64,000 nucleotides of DNA from JABDKJ01 sp964609215. GTDB taxonomy: Bacteria > Bacteroidota > Bacteroidia > Flavobacteriales_D > JABDKJ01. A model generated the notes under the pieces. It was not told the DNA's origin. It saw nothing but the letters and a program-made list of their open reading frames with translations, and searched no databases. Shown one piece after another: positions 9,831 to 16,935 of this stretch. How positions within the stretch are numbered: the stretch's first letter is position 1; every line of letters starts with the position of its first letter. The translations under genes were made by a program, and so were the position numbers. The stretch covers positions 62,001 through 126,000 of the forward strand of contig CAZSQZ010000008.1 of assembly GCA_964609215.1 (NCBI GenBank), in the 5' to 3' direction.

Positions 9831-9861
9831 ATAACTGATATATGATTATCAGTTAGTTATG
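9831..9861. repeat. Inverted repeat ATAACTGATA...TTAGTTATG, copy 1
   Basis: Contains ATAACTGATA and, inverted, TATCAGTTAGTTAT. A shorter version of the same sequence lies at 10442-10465 on the other side of the SNase-type nuclease gene. It lies immediately inside the distal att site, so it could be a recombinase or excisionase site as well as a transcription-factor operator. Confidence 0.55.
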
Positions 9862-9868
9862 TGTTTTG

Positions 9869-9888
9869 GGCAACAAATGGGCAACAAT
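9869..9888 (+). repeat. Two GGCAACAA direct repeats, distal end arm-type site candidates
   Basis: GGCAACAAA at 9869-9877 and GGCAACAAT at 9880-9888, 11 bp apart (one helical turn). The same octamer occurs four or more times inside the mnmE-proximal end, in the same orientation. Subterminal repeats of this kind are typical arm-binding sites of tyrosine integrases; this is inference. Confidence 0.5.
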
Positions 9889-9932
9889 AAGTTGATAATC
9901 AAAGGAAAACAAAGATAAATAAAGTCAGATTA

Positions 9933-10424
9933 TCAGAAGGATTGAGTAAGCGAATATAAGCCTATTTGCTTTGTTCTTGCTCTTAGATTTAGCTTTTGAT
10001 AGTTGTGTAGCTCAGAGCAATAAACTTTGTTATATGGCTTTGCATAGCCTCTACGGATAAGAATTTCATTGAGAGTTTTGCCGTTAGGCAAAAGAACATA
10101 AGCTAAACTTCTTCCGTATCGGTCTTTCAAATTCTTTCGCTCTTGGATTAGTGTAACAGAACTTTGGTTTTTTGTTTTCTTGATTAGAAAATTCATTGAC
10201 TTATAGCCAAGCTCCAGTAAAAATTGTGCAGGTATATGAGTTTCTCTTTCGTCCTTCTTGGTCTTTGAGCTAACTTTTATCTCTGGTGCATCAATTCCAA
10301 GTAATCGTATTTCTTCTTCCTGATTCGTGAAAATATTTTTTACAATCATACCATCACCATCAAGGATTTTGACGATTTCAAAATGTGGTCTAACCAGTAT
10401 TTGTTTGTTAGCATTTATTTGCAC
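9933..10424 (-). CDS. Thermonuclease (SNase)-family nuclease
   Basis: A 163-residue protein from a GTG start. It has the staphylococcal nuclease fold signature: ILDGDG (D22), EIRLLGIDAPE (R40, D45, E48) and DRYGRSLAYV (R105), so the calcium-binding and catalytic arginine/glutamate positions all appear intact. There is no signal peptide, which points to a cytoplasmic enzyme rather than an exported one. It is the first gene at the distal end of the element, transcribed toward the att site, and is flanked by two copies of an ATAACTGATA-containing repeat. Its role on the element is unknown; DNA processing or defence are possibilities. Confidence 0.85.
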   Translation of the reverse strand: MQINANKQILVRPHFEIVKILDGDGMIVKNIFTNQEEEIRLLGIDAPEIKVSSKTKKDERETHIPAQFLLELGYKSMNFLIKKTKNQSSVTLIQERKNLKDRYGRSLAYVLLPNGKTLNEILIRRGYAKPYNKVYCSELHNYQKLNLRARTKQIGLYSLTQSF

Positions 10425-10441
10425 TTGCTTGCTTTCTTTTA

Positions 10442-10465
10442 ATAACTGATAATCAATTAGTTATG
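10442..10465. repeat. Inverted repeat ATAACTGATA...TTAGTTATG, copy 2
   Basis: The sequence ATAACTGATAATCAATTAGTTATG begins and ends like the copy at 9831-9861, with a shorter centre. It sits between the divergent starts of the SNase gene (10424) and the 268-residue gene (10518), so it may be an operator for that divergent promoter. Confidence 0.5.
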
Positions 10466-10517
10466 AGTTACTTTGCAATAGTAATAATTATTCGTATAAC
10501 ATTAAAAAATTAAAATT

Positions 10518-11324
10518 ATGGCAAGGCAAAAAGGACCATTAAAGTATGTCGGAACTCTTGGCGACATTAGACATTTTAAAATCAAGGGAAATCAAGGCTA
10601 TTTTGCTGGACTAACAGGTGGTCCAACAGCCGACCAAATCGCAACAGATCCTGCATTCCAAAGAACTCGTGAAAATATGAACGAGTTTGGCGGTTGTGCA
10701 TTGGCAGGAAAATCTATTAGAGTTGGGTTAGCAAGCCTAATGAAAAATATGGCTGACAGTCAAGTGACTGGAAGACTTACGGCTATTATGAAGAAAATCA
10801 ATTTGGAAGACGGTTCAGAATCCAGAGGTAAAAGAGCTGTTCTTATTTCTTCAGTTCCACAGTATTTAAGTGGCTTCGAGTTTAATCGCTTCACATCTTT
10901 TGACGGAACATTCTCTGCACCTTATACCATTACCGCAGGTGCTAACCGGGACGAGTCAACTTTAGACGTTCCAGCGTTCAACCCACTGAACTATTTGAAC
11001 ATTCCTTCTGGTGCAACTCACTTCAGAATCATCAATGGGATAAGTGTGATTTCTGATTTTGAGTACAATGCAGCTACAAAGGTTTATGAACCAAAAGACG
11101 CAGCATTGAATGAGCTAAAAGCGGTTGAGTATTCAAACTATCTTCCTGTAGACCAAGCAATCACCACTACTACCTCACTGGTAGCTACATTACCTGGTAC
11201 TCCAACTATGACTACTGACGTTATGGTGGTGAATGTGGTTGGTATTGAGTTCTACCAACAAGTAAATTCAGATTACTACGTGTTCGCACAAGGTAACGCA
11301 ATGAAAATCTCCGAACTATTCTAA
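10518..11324 (+). CDS. Conserved Bacteroidota protein of unknown function (MARQKG family)
   Basis: A 268-residue protein with no signal peptide or membrane segment. The N-terminal half is the most distinctive part: MARQKGPLKYVGTLGDIRHF, a GYFAGLTGG loop, AFQRTRENMNEFGGC and GKSIRVGLASLMKNMADSQV. From memory, similar MARQKG proteins occur unannotated in many Bacteroidota. The C-terminal half is beta-rich with Thr/Val-rich strands. It is the only plus-strand gene of the element, divergent from the SNase gene, and is followed by a strong intrinsic terminator, so it is an independently expressed cargo gene. I cannot assign a function. Confidence 0.7.
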   Translation: MARQKGPLKYVGTLGDIRHFKIKGNQGYFAGLTGGPTADQIATDPAFQRTRENMNEFGGCALAGKSIRVGLASLMKNMADSQVTGRLTAIMKKINLEDGSESRGKRAVLISSVPQYLSGFEFNRFTSFDGTFSAPYTITAGANRDESTLDVPAFNPLNYLNIPSGATHFRIINGISVISDFEYNAATKVYEPKDAALNELKAVEYSNYLPVDQAITTTTSLVATLPGTPTMTTDVMVVNVVGIEFYQQVNSDYYVFAQGNAMKISELF

Positions 11325-11353
11325 GAAGCCGTTATTTAGAATTTTGGATTAAG

Positions 11354-11389
11354 AAGCCCTTCTGCCTATGGCAGTTGGGCTTTTTCTTT
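11354..11389 (+). terminator. Intrinsic terminator of the 268-residue cargo gene
   Basis: A hairpin with arms AAGCCC-TT-CTGCC (11354-11366) and GGCAG-TT-GGGCTT (11370-11382), a TAT loop and a T-rich tail. It lies about 30 bp after the stop codon at 11324. Confidence 0.9.
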
Positions 11390-11472
11390 GTTGGTATAGT
11401 TTGCATTCATTTTCCAAAGGTGTGCCTTTAGGGTGGAATTAAATACGGTTTAAAGTGGACTTAAACACGTAT

Positions 11473-11901
11473 CTACCGCCTTTTAATGTAGCGATACATA
11501 ACAATTCTCTTTGCTTCTTCAATTAGTCTGATATTCTCTGAATATTGGCACTGTTTTTTATCCAAGGCTTGCAGAGCTTGAACAGACTTTTTAAATCTTG
11601 GTTCATCTTTTACAACCTCTTCAAAATTTAAAGAAAGTACTTTTCTAAATTCCACTATTGAAATAGAGGGAATGACTGAACCTCTTAAATGCTTGTGTAA
11701 GGTTTTTGACTGCCACAAGCTATGACAAAGCCAGTACAATTGTTCTTTTAAGGATTCATTACGTGTAGTAACGATAAAGCAATTCGGACAAGGTGCATCA
11801 AGTGGCTTTCCGCTGTTTAATCCTTTAGATAGGACGTAGAAGTGTGGTTTATTCAGATTAGCTGAAGGACTGTTTGTTTTGATAGTGAATTTCTGTTTCA
11901 T
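11473..11901 (-). CDS. DUF6943-like protein of Bacteroidota mobile elements
   Basis: A 142-residue protein starting at the ATG at 11901 (MKQKFTIKTNSPS). An upstream in-frame extension to 11985 is low-complexity and unlikely to be translated. It has HFYVLSKGLNSGKPLDAPCP followed by NCFIV, where two cysteines and a Lys-rich C-terminus (RIVMYRYIKRR) suggest a small nucleic-acid-associated protein. The motif agrees with my recollection of the DUF6943 family found on conjugative and mobilisable elements. It lies at the distal side of the hairpin-rich region. Confidence 0.55.
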   Translation of the reverse strand: MKQKFTIKTNSPSANLNKPHFYVLSKGLNSGKPLDAPCPNCFIVTTRNESLKEQLYWLCHSLWQSKTLHKHLRGSVIPSISIVEFRKVLSLNFEEVVKDEPRFKKSVQALQALDKKQCQYSENIRLIEEAKRIVMYRYIKRR

Positions 11902-11990
11902 AAAACGGACTTTTGGTTTGTTCCGCTTCGCTTCACCACAAAAATTTTTTGACAAAGAAAAAAACGGAAAAAAAAGAAAGCCCATTGACA

Positions 11991-12139
11991 GGGTGGCGAG
12001 GCTAAAAAGACAAAAGGAAACGGAATAAGTGCCGAAGGCTGAAAGGCAAATACCTTAGTTCATTATCAACTATTATTTGCCTTTCATTATGCCGTAGTCT
12101 TTTGGCTTTTTAAGAGGGTTGGCATTGAGCGAGCCACCC
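11991..12139. repeat. Nested imperfect hairpin A
   Basis: Three sets of arms pair in nested order: GGGTGGC (11991) with GCCACCC (12133); CTAAAAAGACAAAAG (12002) with CTTTTGGCTTTTTAAG (12099); and GAAAGGCAAATA (12041-12052) with TATTTGCCTTTC (12074-12085). The innermost arms are perfect over 12 bp. Confidence 0.75.
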
Positions 12140-12347
12140 TATTTTTGCTTCCCTTTTTGTTCCTTTTTGCTCAAATGATTTCATCACTATTGATCCTTAT
12201 TGATACTTAGATTTCAATTCCATTTGGGGTAATATGACCAGAAAAAAATAAACTATACCGCTATTAGAAGCGAGGGCATTGTGTGAAGCAAGTGTAGCTA
12301 CGAAATGAAATGGAACGAATTGGGTGGGAATGAAATGAAGCACTCCT

Positions 12348-12418
12348 GTATGCTTTGCAGGATTGCAAACTTTGCAAACTTTACATAACTGCAAAGTTTA
12401 TTGCTTGGATAAGCATAC
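12348..12418. repeat. Hairpin with tandem GCAAACTTT units
   Basis: Outer arms GTATGCTT (12348-12355) and AAGCATAC (12411-12418) enclose two tandem GCAAACTTT units (from 12365) and an inverted CTGCAAAGTTT. The 17-bp string TGCAAACTTTGCAAACT also occurs, inverted, inside the HTH gene at 29906-29922. Confidence 0.6.
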
Positions 12419-12581
12419 GGATTGCGAAATGGAATCAAGGGTTGCTTTCGTGTAATGGAATGCAGTAGTTACTCTTGCTTGGCTATTATAGGCTGTAGTG
12501 GGTGGTATGTAGAGAAACGGAATAGCACCTACTAAAAGCCGAAAACAAGACATAGTTTATTTTTTTTCTGACCGCTGAAAA

Positions 12582-12614
12582 GGGTGGTGGGGAATTGTTG
12601 GAATTTGGGTGGGG
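12582..12614 (+). other. G-rich tract with four G-runs
   Basis: Runs GGG, GGGG, GGG and GGGG occur within 33 bases, separated by loops of 4, about 15 and 1 bases. A G-quadruplex is conceivable, but the long central loop makes it non-canonical. Confidence 0.3.
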
Positions 12615-12670
12615 TGCGGTGGCTAAAAACACGGCTCTGGACTGATAAGGACAGCTATGGTACTGGCTAC

Positions 12671-12759
12671 TTAACATAATGTTATTATAGGACTTTATAG
12701 GGTTGGCATAGTCGCCTATAAGCGAGGGGATAAAGTACTATAATGCCACATTATGTTAA
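12671..12759. repeat. Large hairpin B with GGGTTGGC in the loop
   Basis: The left arm (12671-12698, TTAACATAATGT...ATTATAGGACTTTAT) pairs with the right arm (12730-12759), whose reverse complement reads TTAACATAATGTGGCATTATAGTACTTTAT. The ~31-base loop contains GGGTTGGC. Confidence 0.8.
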
Positions 12760-12824
12760 TGTATGCTTCCGACATTTTTATACTGGCATAAGCGAAATGG
12801 TGGTGGTGGTTGGAATGTAGCGGT

Positions 12825-12944
12825 CTTTTTGTTTGGTGTGAAGGGTTGGCTCAGCTCTTTGCTTTTAAATTGTACCATAAATAAAATAATGCTTAACCAA
12901 TTAAAAGCAATGTGCTGAAAGGGTGGCTCACACCACACAAAAAG
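12825..12944. repeat. Large hairpin C flanking GGGTTGGCT/GGGTGGCT
   Basis: Outer arms CTTTTTGTTTGGTGTGA (12825-12841) and TCACACCACACAAAAAG (12928-12944) pair with one mismatch, and inner arms TTGCTTTTAA (12859-12868) and TTAAAAGCAA (12901-12910) pair perfectly. Each outer arm borders an AGGG(T)TGGCTCA motif that is in direct, not inverted, orientation. Confidence 0.8.
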
Positions 12945-12976
12945 TATGACAGTTAAAAATGGCGGCAGTACCATAG

Positions 12977-13020
12977 AATGTAGTGAATTGCGTTGGCTTT
13001 GTGAGTTGGCTCACTACATT
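12977..13020. repeat. Hairpin D with GTTGGC motifs in the loop
   Basis: Perfect 10-bp arms AATGTAGTGA (12977-12986) and TCACTACATT (13011-13020). The 24-base loop contains CGTTGGC and GAGTTGGC. Confidence 0.75.
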
Positions 13021-13056
13021 AGCCGTGTTTGTGGGTTGGCTTGGGTGGGCTTTAGG

Positions 13057-15081
13057 TTACCACTTCATCCTTTGTAATCTTACTGCATTTAATATTGCTA
13101 ATAATGCTACTCCTACATCTGCAAATACGGCTTCCCACATAGTAGCTAATCCACCTGCTCCCATTATAAGTACAATGATTTTTATTCCAAAAGCTAAGAA
13201 GATATTTTGCCAAATGATTTTTTGAGTCGATTTAGCAATTTTAATTCCTGTTATCACTTTTGAAGGTTGGTCGGTTTGAATAATAACGTCTGCTGTTTCA
13301 ATAGCTACATCACTTCCCATTGCACCCATAGCAATACCTACATCACTTGCTGCCAATACAGGAGCATCATTGATACCATCTCCTATGAAAGCAACTGTTT
13401 TTATAGGGTCTTTTTTAAGTAGCTCTACTTCATTCAATTTATCTTCTGGCAGCAAACCGCCTTTTGCTTTTGAAATACCGAGTATTTTGGCCACCTTTTG
13501 AGTAATGCTATTCTTATCGCCCGATAACATCATTATGTAATTAATACCCTCTTTTTTAAATGCTTCAATAGTTTCTTTAGCATCTTCCTTTATTTCATCT
13601 GCAATGGTTACAAATCCTGCAAACTCTCCGTCTATTCCAATCAATACGTTTGATTCTACTATTTCTTCAATTTCGGGTGGAGTAGTAATATTGAACTGGT
13701 GCATCAATTTGTGATTGCCAACCACTACGTTTTTCCCTTCAACTAAACCAGTCAATCCCTTTCCTGCTATTTCTTTAATTTCAGTAGCTTCTTTTACTGG
13801 AACGTCTGATTGATATTCCATTATTGCTTTCGCTATAGGGTGAGTAGATTTAGATTCAATAGATAAGAGTAATGGCATTAAAGATTCCTCAGACCAATTG
13901 CCAAAAGTTTTGATCTTGCTGATTTTAAAAACACCTTTGGTAACGGTTCCTGTTTTATCCATTACCATTGTATTCACTTCTTTTAGCTTATCCATATAGG
14001 TTGCTCCTTTAAAGAGAATACCGTTTTTGGAAGCTGCACCCAAGCCACCGAAATAACCAAGTGGGATAGAAATAACTAAAGCACAAGGGCAAGAAATAAC
14101 TAAGAAAATCAAGGCTCTATATAACCAATCTTGAAATACATAATCCTCTACAAAAAAGTAAGGAAGAAAACAGACTGCAATAGCTAAGTAAACTACAATA
14201 GGTGTATATACTTTTGCCAATCTTCTGATAAGCAATTCTGTCTTTGCTTTTTTGGAAGTGGCATTTTGCACCAGCTCTAATATTTTCGCCACTGAACTGT
14301 CGTTAAAAAGTTTGGTGCTTTTGATTTCAATTACACCTTCCATATTAAGAGAACCCGCTAAGACCTTCTCATTCTGTAAAATACTCTGTGGTTTACTTTC
14401 ACCAGTAAGAGCTGCCGTATTAAGGCTCGCCTTCTTGGACATTAAAACTCCGTCTAATGGCACTTTTTCACCAACTTTTACTTGTATGGTTTCATCAACA
14501 TTTACAGTATTTGGATTGACATCAATGAAAGAGCCATTTCTAAATACGCTGGCGATTTTGGGTCTTACATCTAAAAGTGCTTTGATATTATCTTTAGCTC
14601 TTCTTACTGCTGCACTTTGAAATAATTCACCAACTGCATAAAATAACATTACTGCAACTCCTTCGGGATATTCACCAATGGCAAAAGCACCTATGGTAGC
14701 AATACTCATTAGGAAAAACTCCGTAAAAACTTCTCCTTTTCTTAAAGCATTGAACCCCATTTTGATCACTGGAAAACCTACAGGAATATATGCCACTACA
14801 TACCAAACTAATCTTACCCAATCATTAAAAAAGGTAATATCAAAGAAATCCATTGCTATACCAGAAATTAATAAGACAAAACTTATAATTGCTGGCAGAT
14901 ATTCCTTCCAAGCACTATCACTACCTTGAGAATGATTGTGAGAGTGGTCGTGACCATCATCTATACTATGTGTTGTGTTTAACAAGGGTGGAGGTGTTTT
15001 AGCATCTATTTTTTCTTCTAATGAGCAACAGATTTGCTTGCCGTTGCTATCATACTGGTGTATGTGTTGTTTATCTGCCAT
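13057..15081 (-). CDS. Heavy-metal-translocating P-type ATPase (CadA/ZntA type)
   Basis: A 674-residue P1B-type ATPase that exports divalent metals, probably Zn, Cd or Pb, across the inner membrane. Signatures are the actuator TGES (226-229), the transmembrane metal motif SCPCALVISIPLGYFGG (CPC at 331-333), the phosphorylated aspartate in DKTGT (D375), MLSGDK and GDGINDAPVL. The CPC motif and downstream membrane sequence fit P1B-2 (Zn/Cd/Pb) better than Cu pumps. The N-terminus lacks a CxxC heavy-metal-associated domain and instead has a CC pair (residues 18-19) and a DDGHDHSHNHSQ histidine-rich stretch, a likely metal-sensing or buffering tail. It is the last gene of the efflux cluster, starting 6 bp after the methyltransferase-like gene. 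Confidence 0.95.
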   Translation of the reverse strand: MADKQHIHQYDSNGKQICCSLEEKIDAKTPPPLLNTTHSIDDGHDHSHNHSQGSDSAWKEYLPAIISFVLLISGIAMDFFDITFFNDWVRLVWYVVAYIPVGFPVIKMGFNALRKGEVFTEFFLMSIATIGAFAIGEYPEGVAVMLFYAVGELFQSAAVRRAKDNIKALLDVRPKIASVFRNGSFIDVNPNTVNVDETIQVKVGEKVPLDGVLMSKKASLNTAALTGESKPQSILQNEKVLAGSLNMEGVIEIKSTKLFNDSSVAKILELVQNATSKKAKTELLIRRLAKVYTPIVVYLAIAVCFLPYFFVEDYVFQDWLYRALIFLVISCPCALVISIPLGYFGGLGAASKNGILFKGATYMDKLKEVNTMVMDKTGTVTKGVFKISKIKTFGNWSEESLMPLLLSIESKSTHPIAKAIMEYQSDVPVKEATEIKEIAGKGLTGLVEGKNVVVGNHKLMHQFNITTPPEIEEIVESNVLIGIDGEFAGFVTIADEIKEDAKETIEAFKKEGINYIMMLSGDKNSITQKVAKILGISKAKGGLLPEDKLNEVELLKKDPIKTVAFIGDGINDAPVLAASDVGIAMGAMGSDVAIETADVIIQTDQPSKVITGIKIAKSTQKIIWQNIFLAFGIKIIVLIMGAGGLATMWEAVFADVGVALLAILNAVRLQRMKW

Positions 15082-15087
15082 TGTCGT

Positions 15088-15681
15088 CTATTTTAAGGTT
15101 ATCCATCTGTTTACTTTGCTTAGATACTCCGTGTATTGATTGCCAAATTCTTTTTTGAGAAATTCCTCTTCTAATCTGATTTGCGTATTGATACTAACCG
15201 TAGAAAGGGCTATGATTAATAGAGTAAAAGCATTTGGCAATACTAAAAACAATCCAATATTGGCTATCATAATACCTAAGAAAATAGGATTACGTGAGAA
15301 AGAGAAAAAGCCATCTGTTACTAATGCTGTCTTGTTTTCTTCATCTATTCCAATACGCCAAGACTCTCTCATATTTCCCTGTGCAAACCATACAAATAGC
15401 AATGAGATTATAAGCAAAGCCCAACCTACATAAACGAAGTATTCATTTTCTAAATACCAAAAGGGCATAAGAAACTTATGCCAGCTTGGGATAAAGGCAT
15501 AAATGGAAACTATAACAAGCTCTATGATTGAAATAATACCAAAGACTTTCCCATTGTAACCGTGGGCATCATCCCCTTTATTAAATGTGAGTGGATTGAC
15601 CTTAGTTTTTTTCCAAAGTAGAAAGGACCTTAGCACAAATACTAAGAAAAAATAAAGGATAAAAAATATAAATAAGTACAT
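15088..15681 (-). CDS. Isoprenylcysteine carboxyl methyltransferase-family membrane protein
   Basis: A 197-residue integral membrane protein with about five hydrophobic helices. The C-terminal part has the ICMT/PEMT-like pattern: RIGIDEENKTALVTDGFFSF, then SRNPIFLGI (the R-N/H-P-x-Y/F-x-G motif), and the terminal EEEFLKKEFGNQYTEYL. These enzymes use S-adenosylmethionine at the membrane interface. The family is frequently encoded beside czc/cad-type metal efflux genes, with no established biochemical role there. It is spaced 6 bp from the ATPase and 10 bp from czcB, so it is part of the efflux operon. Confidence 0.8.
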   Translation of the reverse strand: MYLFIFFILYFFLVFVLRSFLLWKKTKVNPLTFNKGDDAHGYNGKVFGIISIIELVIVSIYAFIPSWHKFLMPFWYLENEYFVYVGWALLIISLLFVWFAQGNMRESWRIGIDEENKTALVTDGFFSFSRNPIFLGIMIANIGLFLVLPNAFTLLIIALSTVSINTQIRLEEEFLKKEFGNQYTEYLSKVNRWITLK

Positions 15682-15691
15682 AATGTTTGAT

Positions 15692-16924
15692 TTAATGTTC
15701 GTGTTCTAATTCTCCTGCTTTTGATTGAGCATATACATAATAGGCTCCCTTAGTGACTATTTGCATACCCTCTGGAATATCGTCTATCAATTTTACAGCT
15801 GTGTAGCCATTTTCTGTAGAGCCTGGGATTATATTGATTTTTTCAAATTCTATTGCCTTTGCATCTTTTTGACTACGAGCTACATAGATATAACTGCTTT
15901 CTCCGTCTTTGATAATGGCATCTTCAGGTAGTGCAGTAGTTTCTGAATCTGTAAGAAATATCTTCGCATTTATAAAGAGGTCTTTTAAGAATTGGGGTTT
16001 CACTCCGTCTAAATGGCCGTGTACACGTACCGTTTTAGAGCTTGAGTTGAACTGCTTCCCAATTACATCAACACTACCGTAATAAATAGTTGTACCAAGT
16101 GCAGGGACTGTGTAGCTCATTTTCTGACCTATCTTAATATTTGCTATATCTTTTTCAAAAACATCTAACTCTAAGTGTAAATGCTCCGAAGAAATAATAT
16201 CCATTAAAGAAATAGAAGACTGGGCATACATACCATTGTGAAAACTTATTTTAGAAATGTAGCCACTCATAGGAGCTACTATTGCTATCTGCTGCCTTAT
16301 GTTACTGGGCGATAGGTTGGAAGTGGATATACCTAAAAAAGTAAGTTGCTTGGCAAGACCTTGAGTTTTAGCTTCCAGTACTGCCACCTCTGCTTGTGCA
16401 TTTTGAAGATTTTTGGTAACTCCCGCATTGGATTCTACCAATGTTTTTTGTCGTTCAACTTCCAAACGCTTTAGGTTGAGCTGTGCTTTAGCTTCTAAAT
16501 AATCTTGTTGTGTAACAATAAAGTCTGGGTTTTCTAAATAGGCTATGACTGCTCCCTTTTTGATATAATTTCCTTCTACAAACTTTTTAGTGCCTTTGAT
16601 TATACCATTGGTTTTGGCAGATACAGAAGAAAGTGCATTAGGAGGTAATCCTAATGTACCTGTTGCTTTTACAAAGTCATTTACTTTTATAGAAGATAGA
16701 TCCCCAAATTCTAATCCTATGGTTTCCGCCTGGTCTTTTGATAGAAATAATCCTTCCTTGTGTTCTTCTTCACCTTCACCGTGGTTATGCTCATCACTTT
16801 CAGAATGTGTATTCTCTTCTGTGCCGTGATTATGGCCATCACCTTCATTGTGCTTATGGCCGCAGGAAGAAAACAATACAAGTAGTATTGAAAATGTTGT
16901 TATGATATATTTTATGTTATTCAT
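15692..16924 (-). CDS. czcB: Efflux RND periplasmic adaptor (CzcB/CusB type) lipoprotein
   Basis: A 410-residue membrane fusion protein that links the CzcA pump to its outer-membrane channel. I chose the ATG at 16924, 11 bp after the czcA stop, because it opens a lipoprotein signal (NNIKYIITTFSILLVLFSSC) whereas an in-frame upstream extension overlaps czcA. The lipidated cysteine is followed by a histidine/acid-rich metal-binding stretch with several HNHG/HNEG clusters. The barrel-sandwich and coiled-coil parts are seen around GIIKGTKKFVEGNYIKKG and LKRLEVERQKTLVESNAG. The C-terminus ends AGELEHEH, again with histidines. Metal specificity among Zn, Cd, Co, Ni and Cu/Ag is not decided by the sequence. 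Confidence 0.9.
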   Translation of the reverse strand: MNNIKYIITTFSILLVLFSSCGHKHNEGDGHNHGTEENTHSESDEHNHGEGEEEHKEGLFLSKDQAETIGLEFGDLSSIKVNDFVKATGTLGLPPNALSSVSAKTNGIIKGTKKFVEGNYIKKGAVIAYLENPDFIVTQQDYLEAKAQLNLKRLEVERQKTLVESNAGVTKNLQNAQAEVAVLEAKTQGLAKQLTFLGISTSNLSPSNIRQQIAIVAPMSGYISKISFHNGMYAQSSISLMDIISSEHLHLELDVFEKDIANIKIGQKMSYTVPALGTTIYYGSVDVIGKQFNSSSKTVRVHGHLDGVKPQFLKDLFINAKIFLTDSETTALPEDAIIKDGESSYIYVARSQKDAKAIEFEKINIIPGSTENGYTAVKLIDDIPEGMQIVTKGAYYVYAQSKAGELEHEH

Positions 16925-16935
16925 TATTTTATCTT

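Larger units (their letters stand above)
11988..13045. other. Gene-free, hairpin-rich region of the integrative element
   Basis: About 1.06 kb without a credible gene; the open frames across it (for example at 12197-12394 or 12486-12677) are low-complexity or mirror the repeats. It contains at least five large imperfect inverted repeats and a recurring GGGTTGGC motif (12116, 12700, 12843, 13033) with variants GGGTGGC (11991, 12921), GAGTTGGC (13003) and inverted GCCACCC (12133). The plus strand is unusually G-rich compared with the flanking genes. Possible roles are an origin of replication or transfer, a family of structured RNAs, or degenerate miniature elements. Confidence 0.7.

Noticed and set aside
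12582..12614. Firm G-quadruplex
   Set aside because: Four G-runs exist but one loop is about 15 bases long, so formation is doubtful.
12197..12974. Open frames within the hairpin-rich region (12197-12394, 12486-12677, 12756-12974) as genes
   Set aside because: Their translations are low-complexity and cysteine/proline-rich, follow the inverted repeats and show no protein-like pattern or start context.
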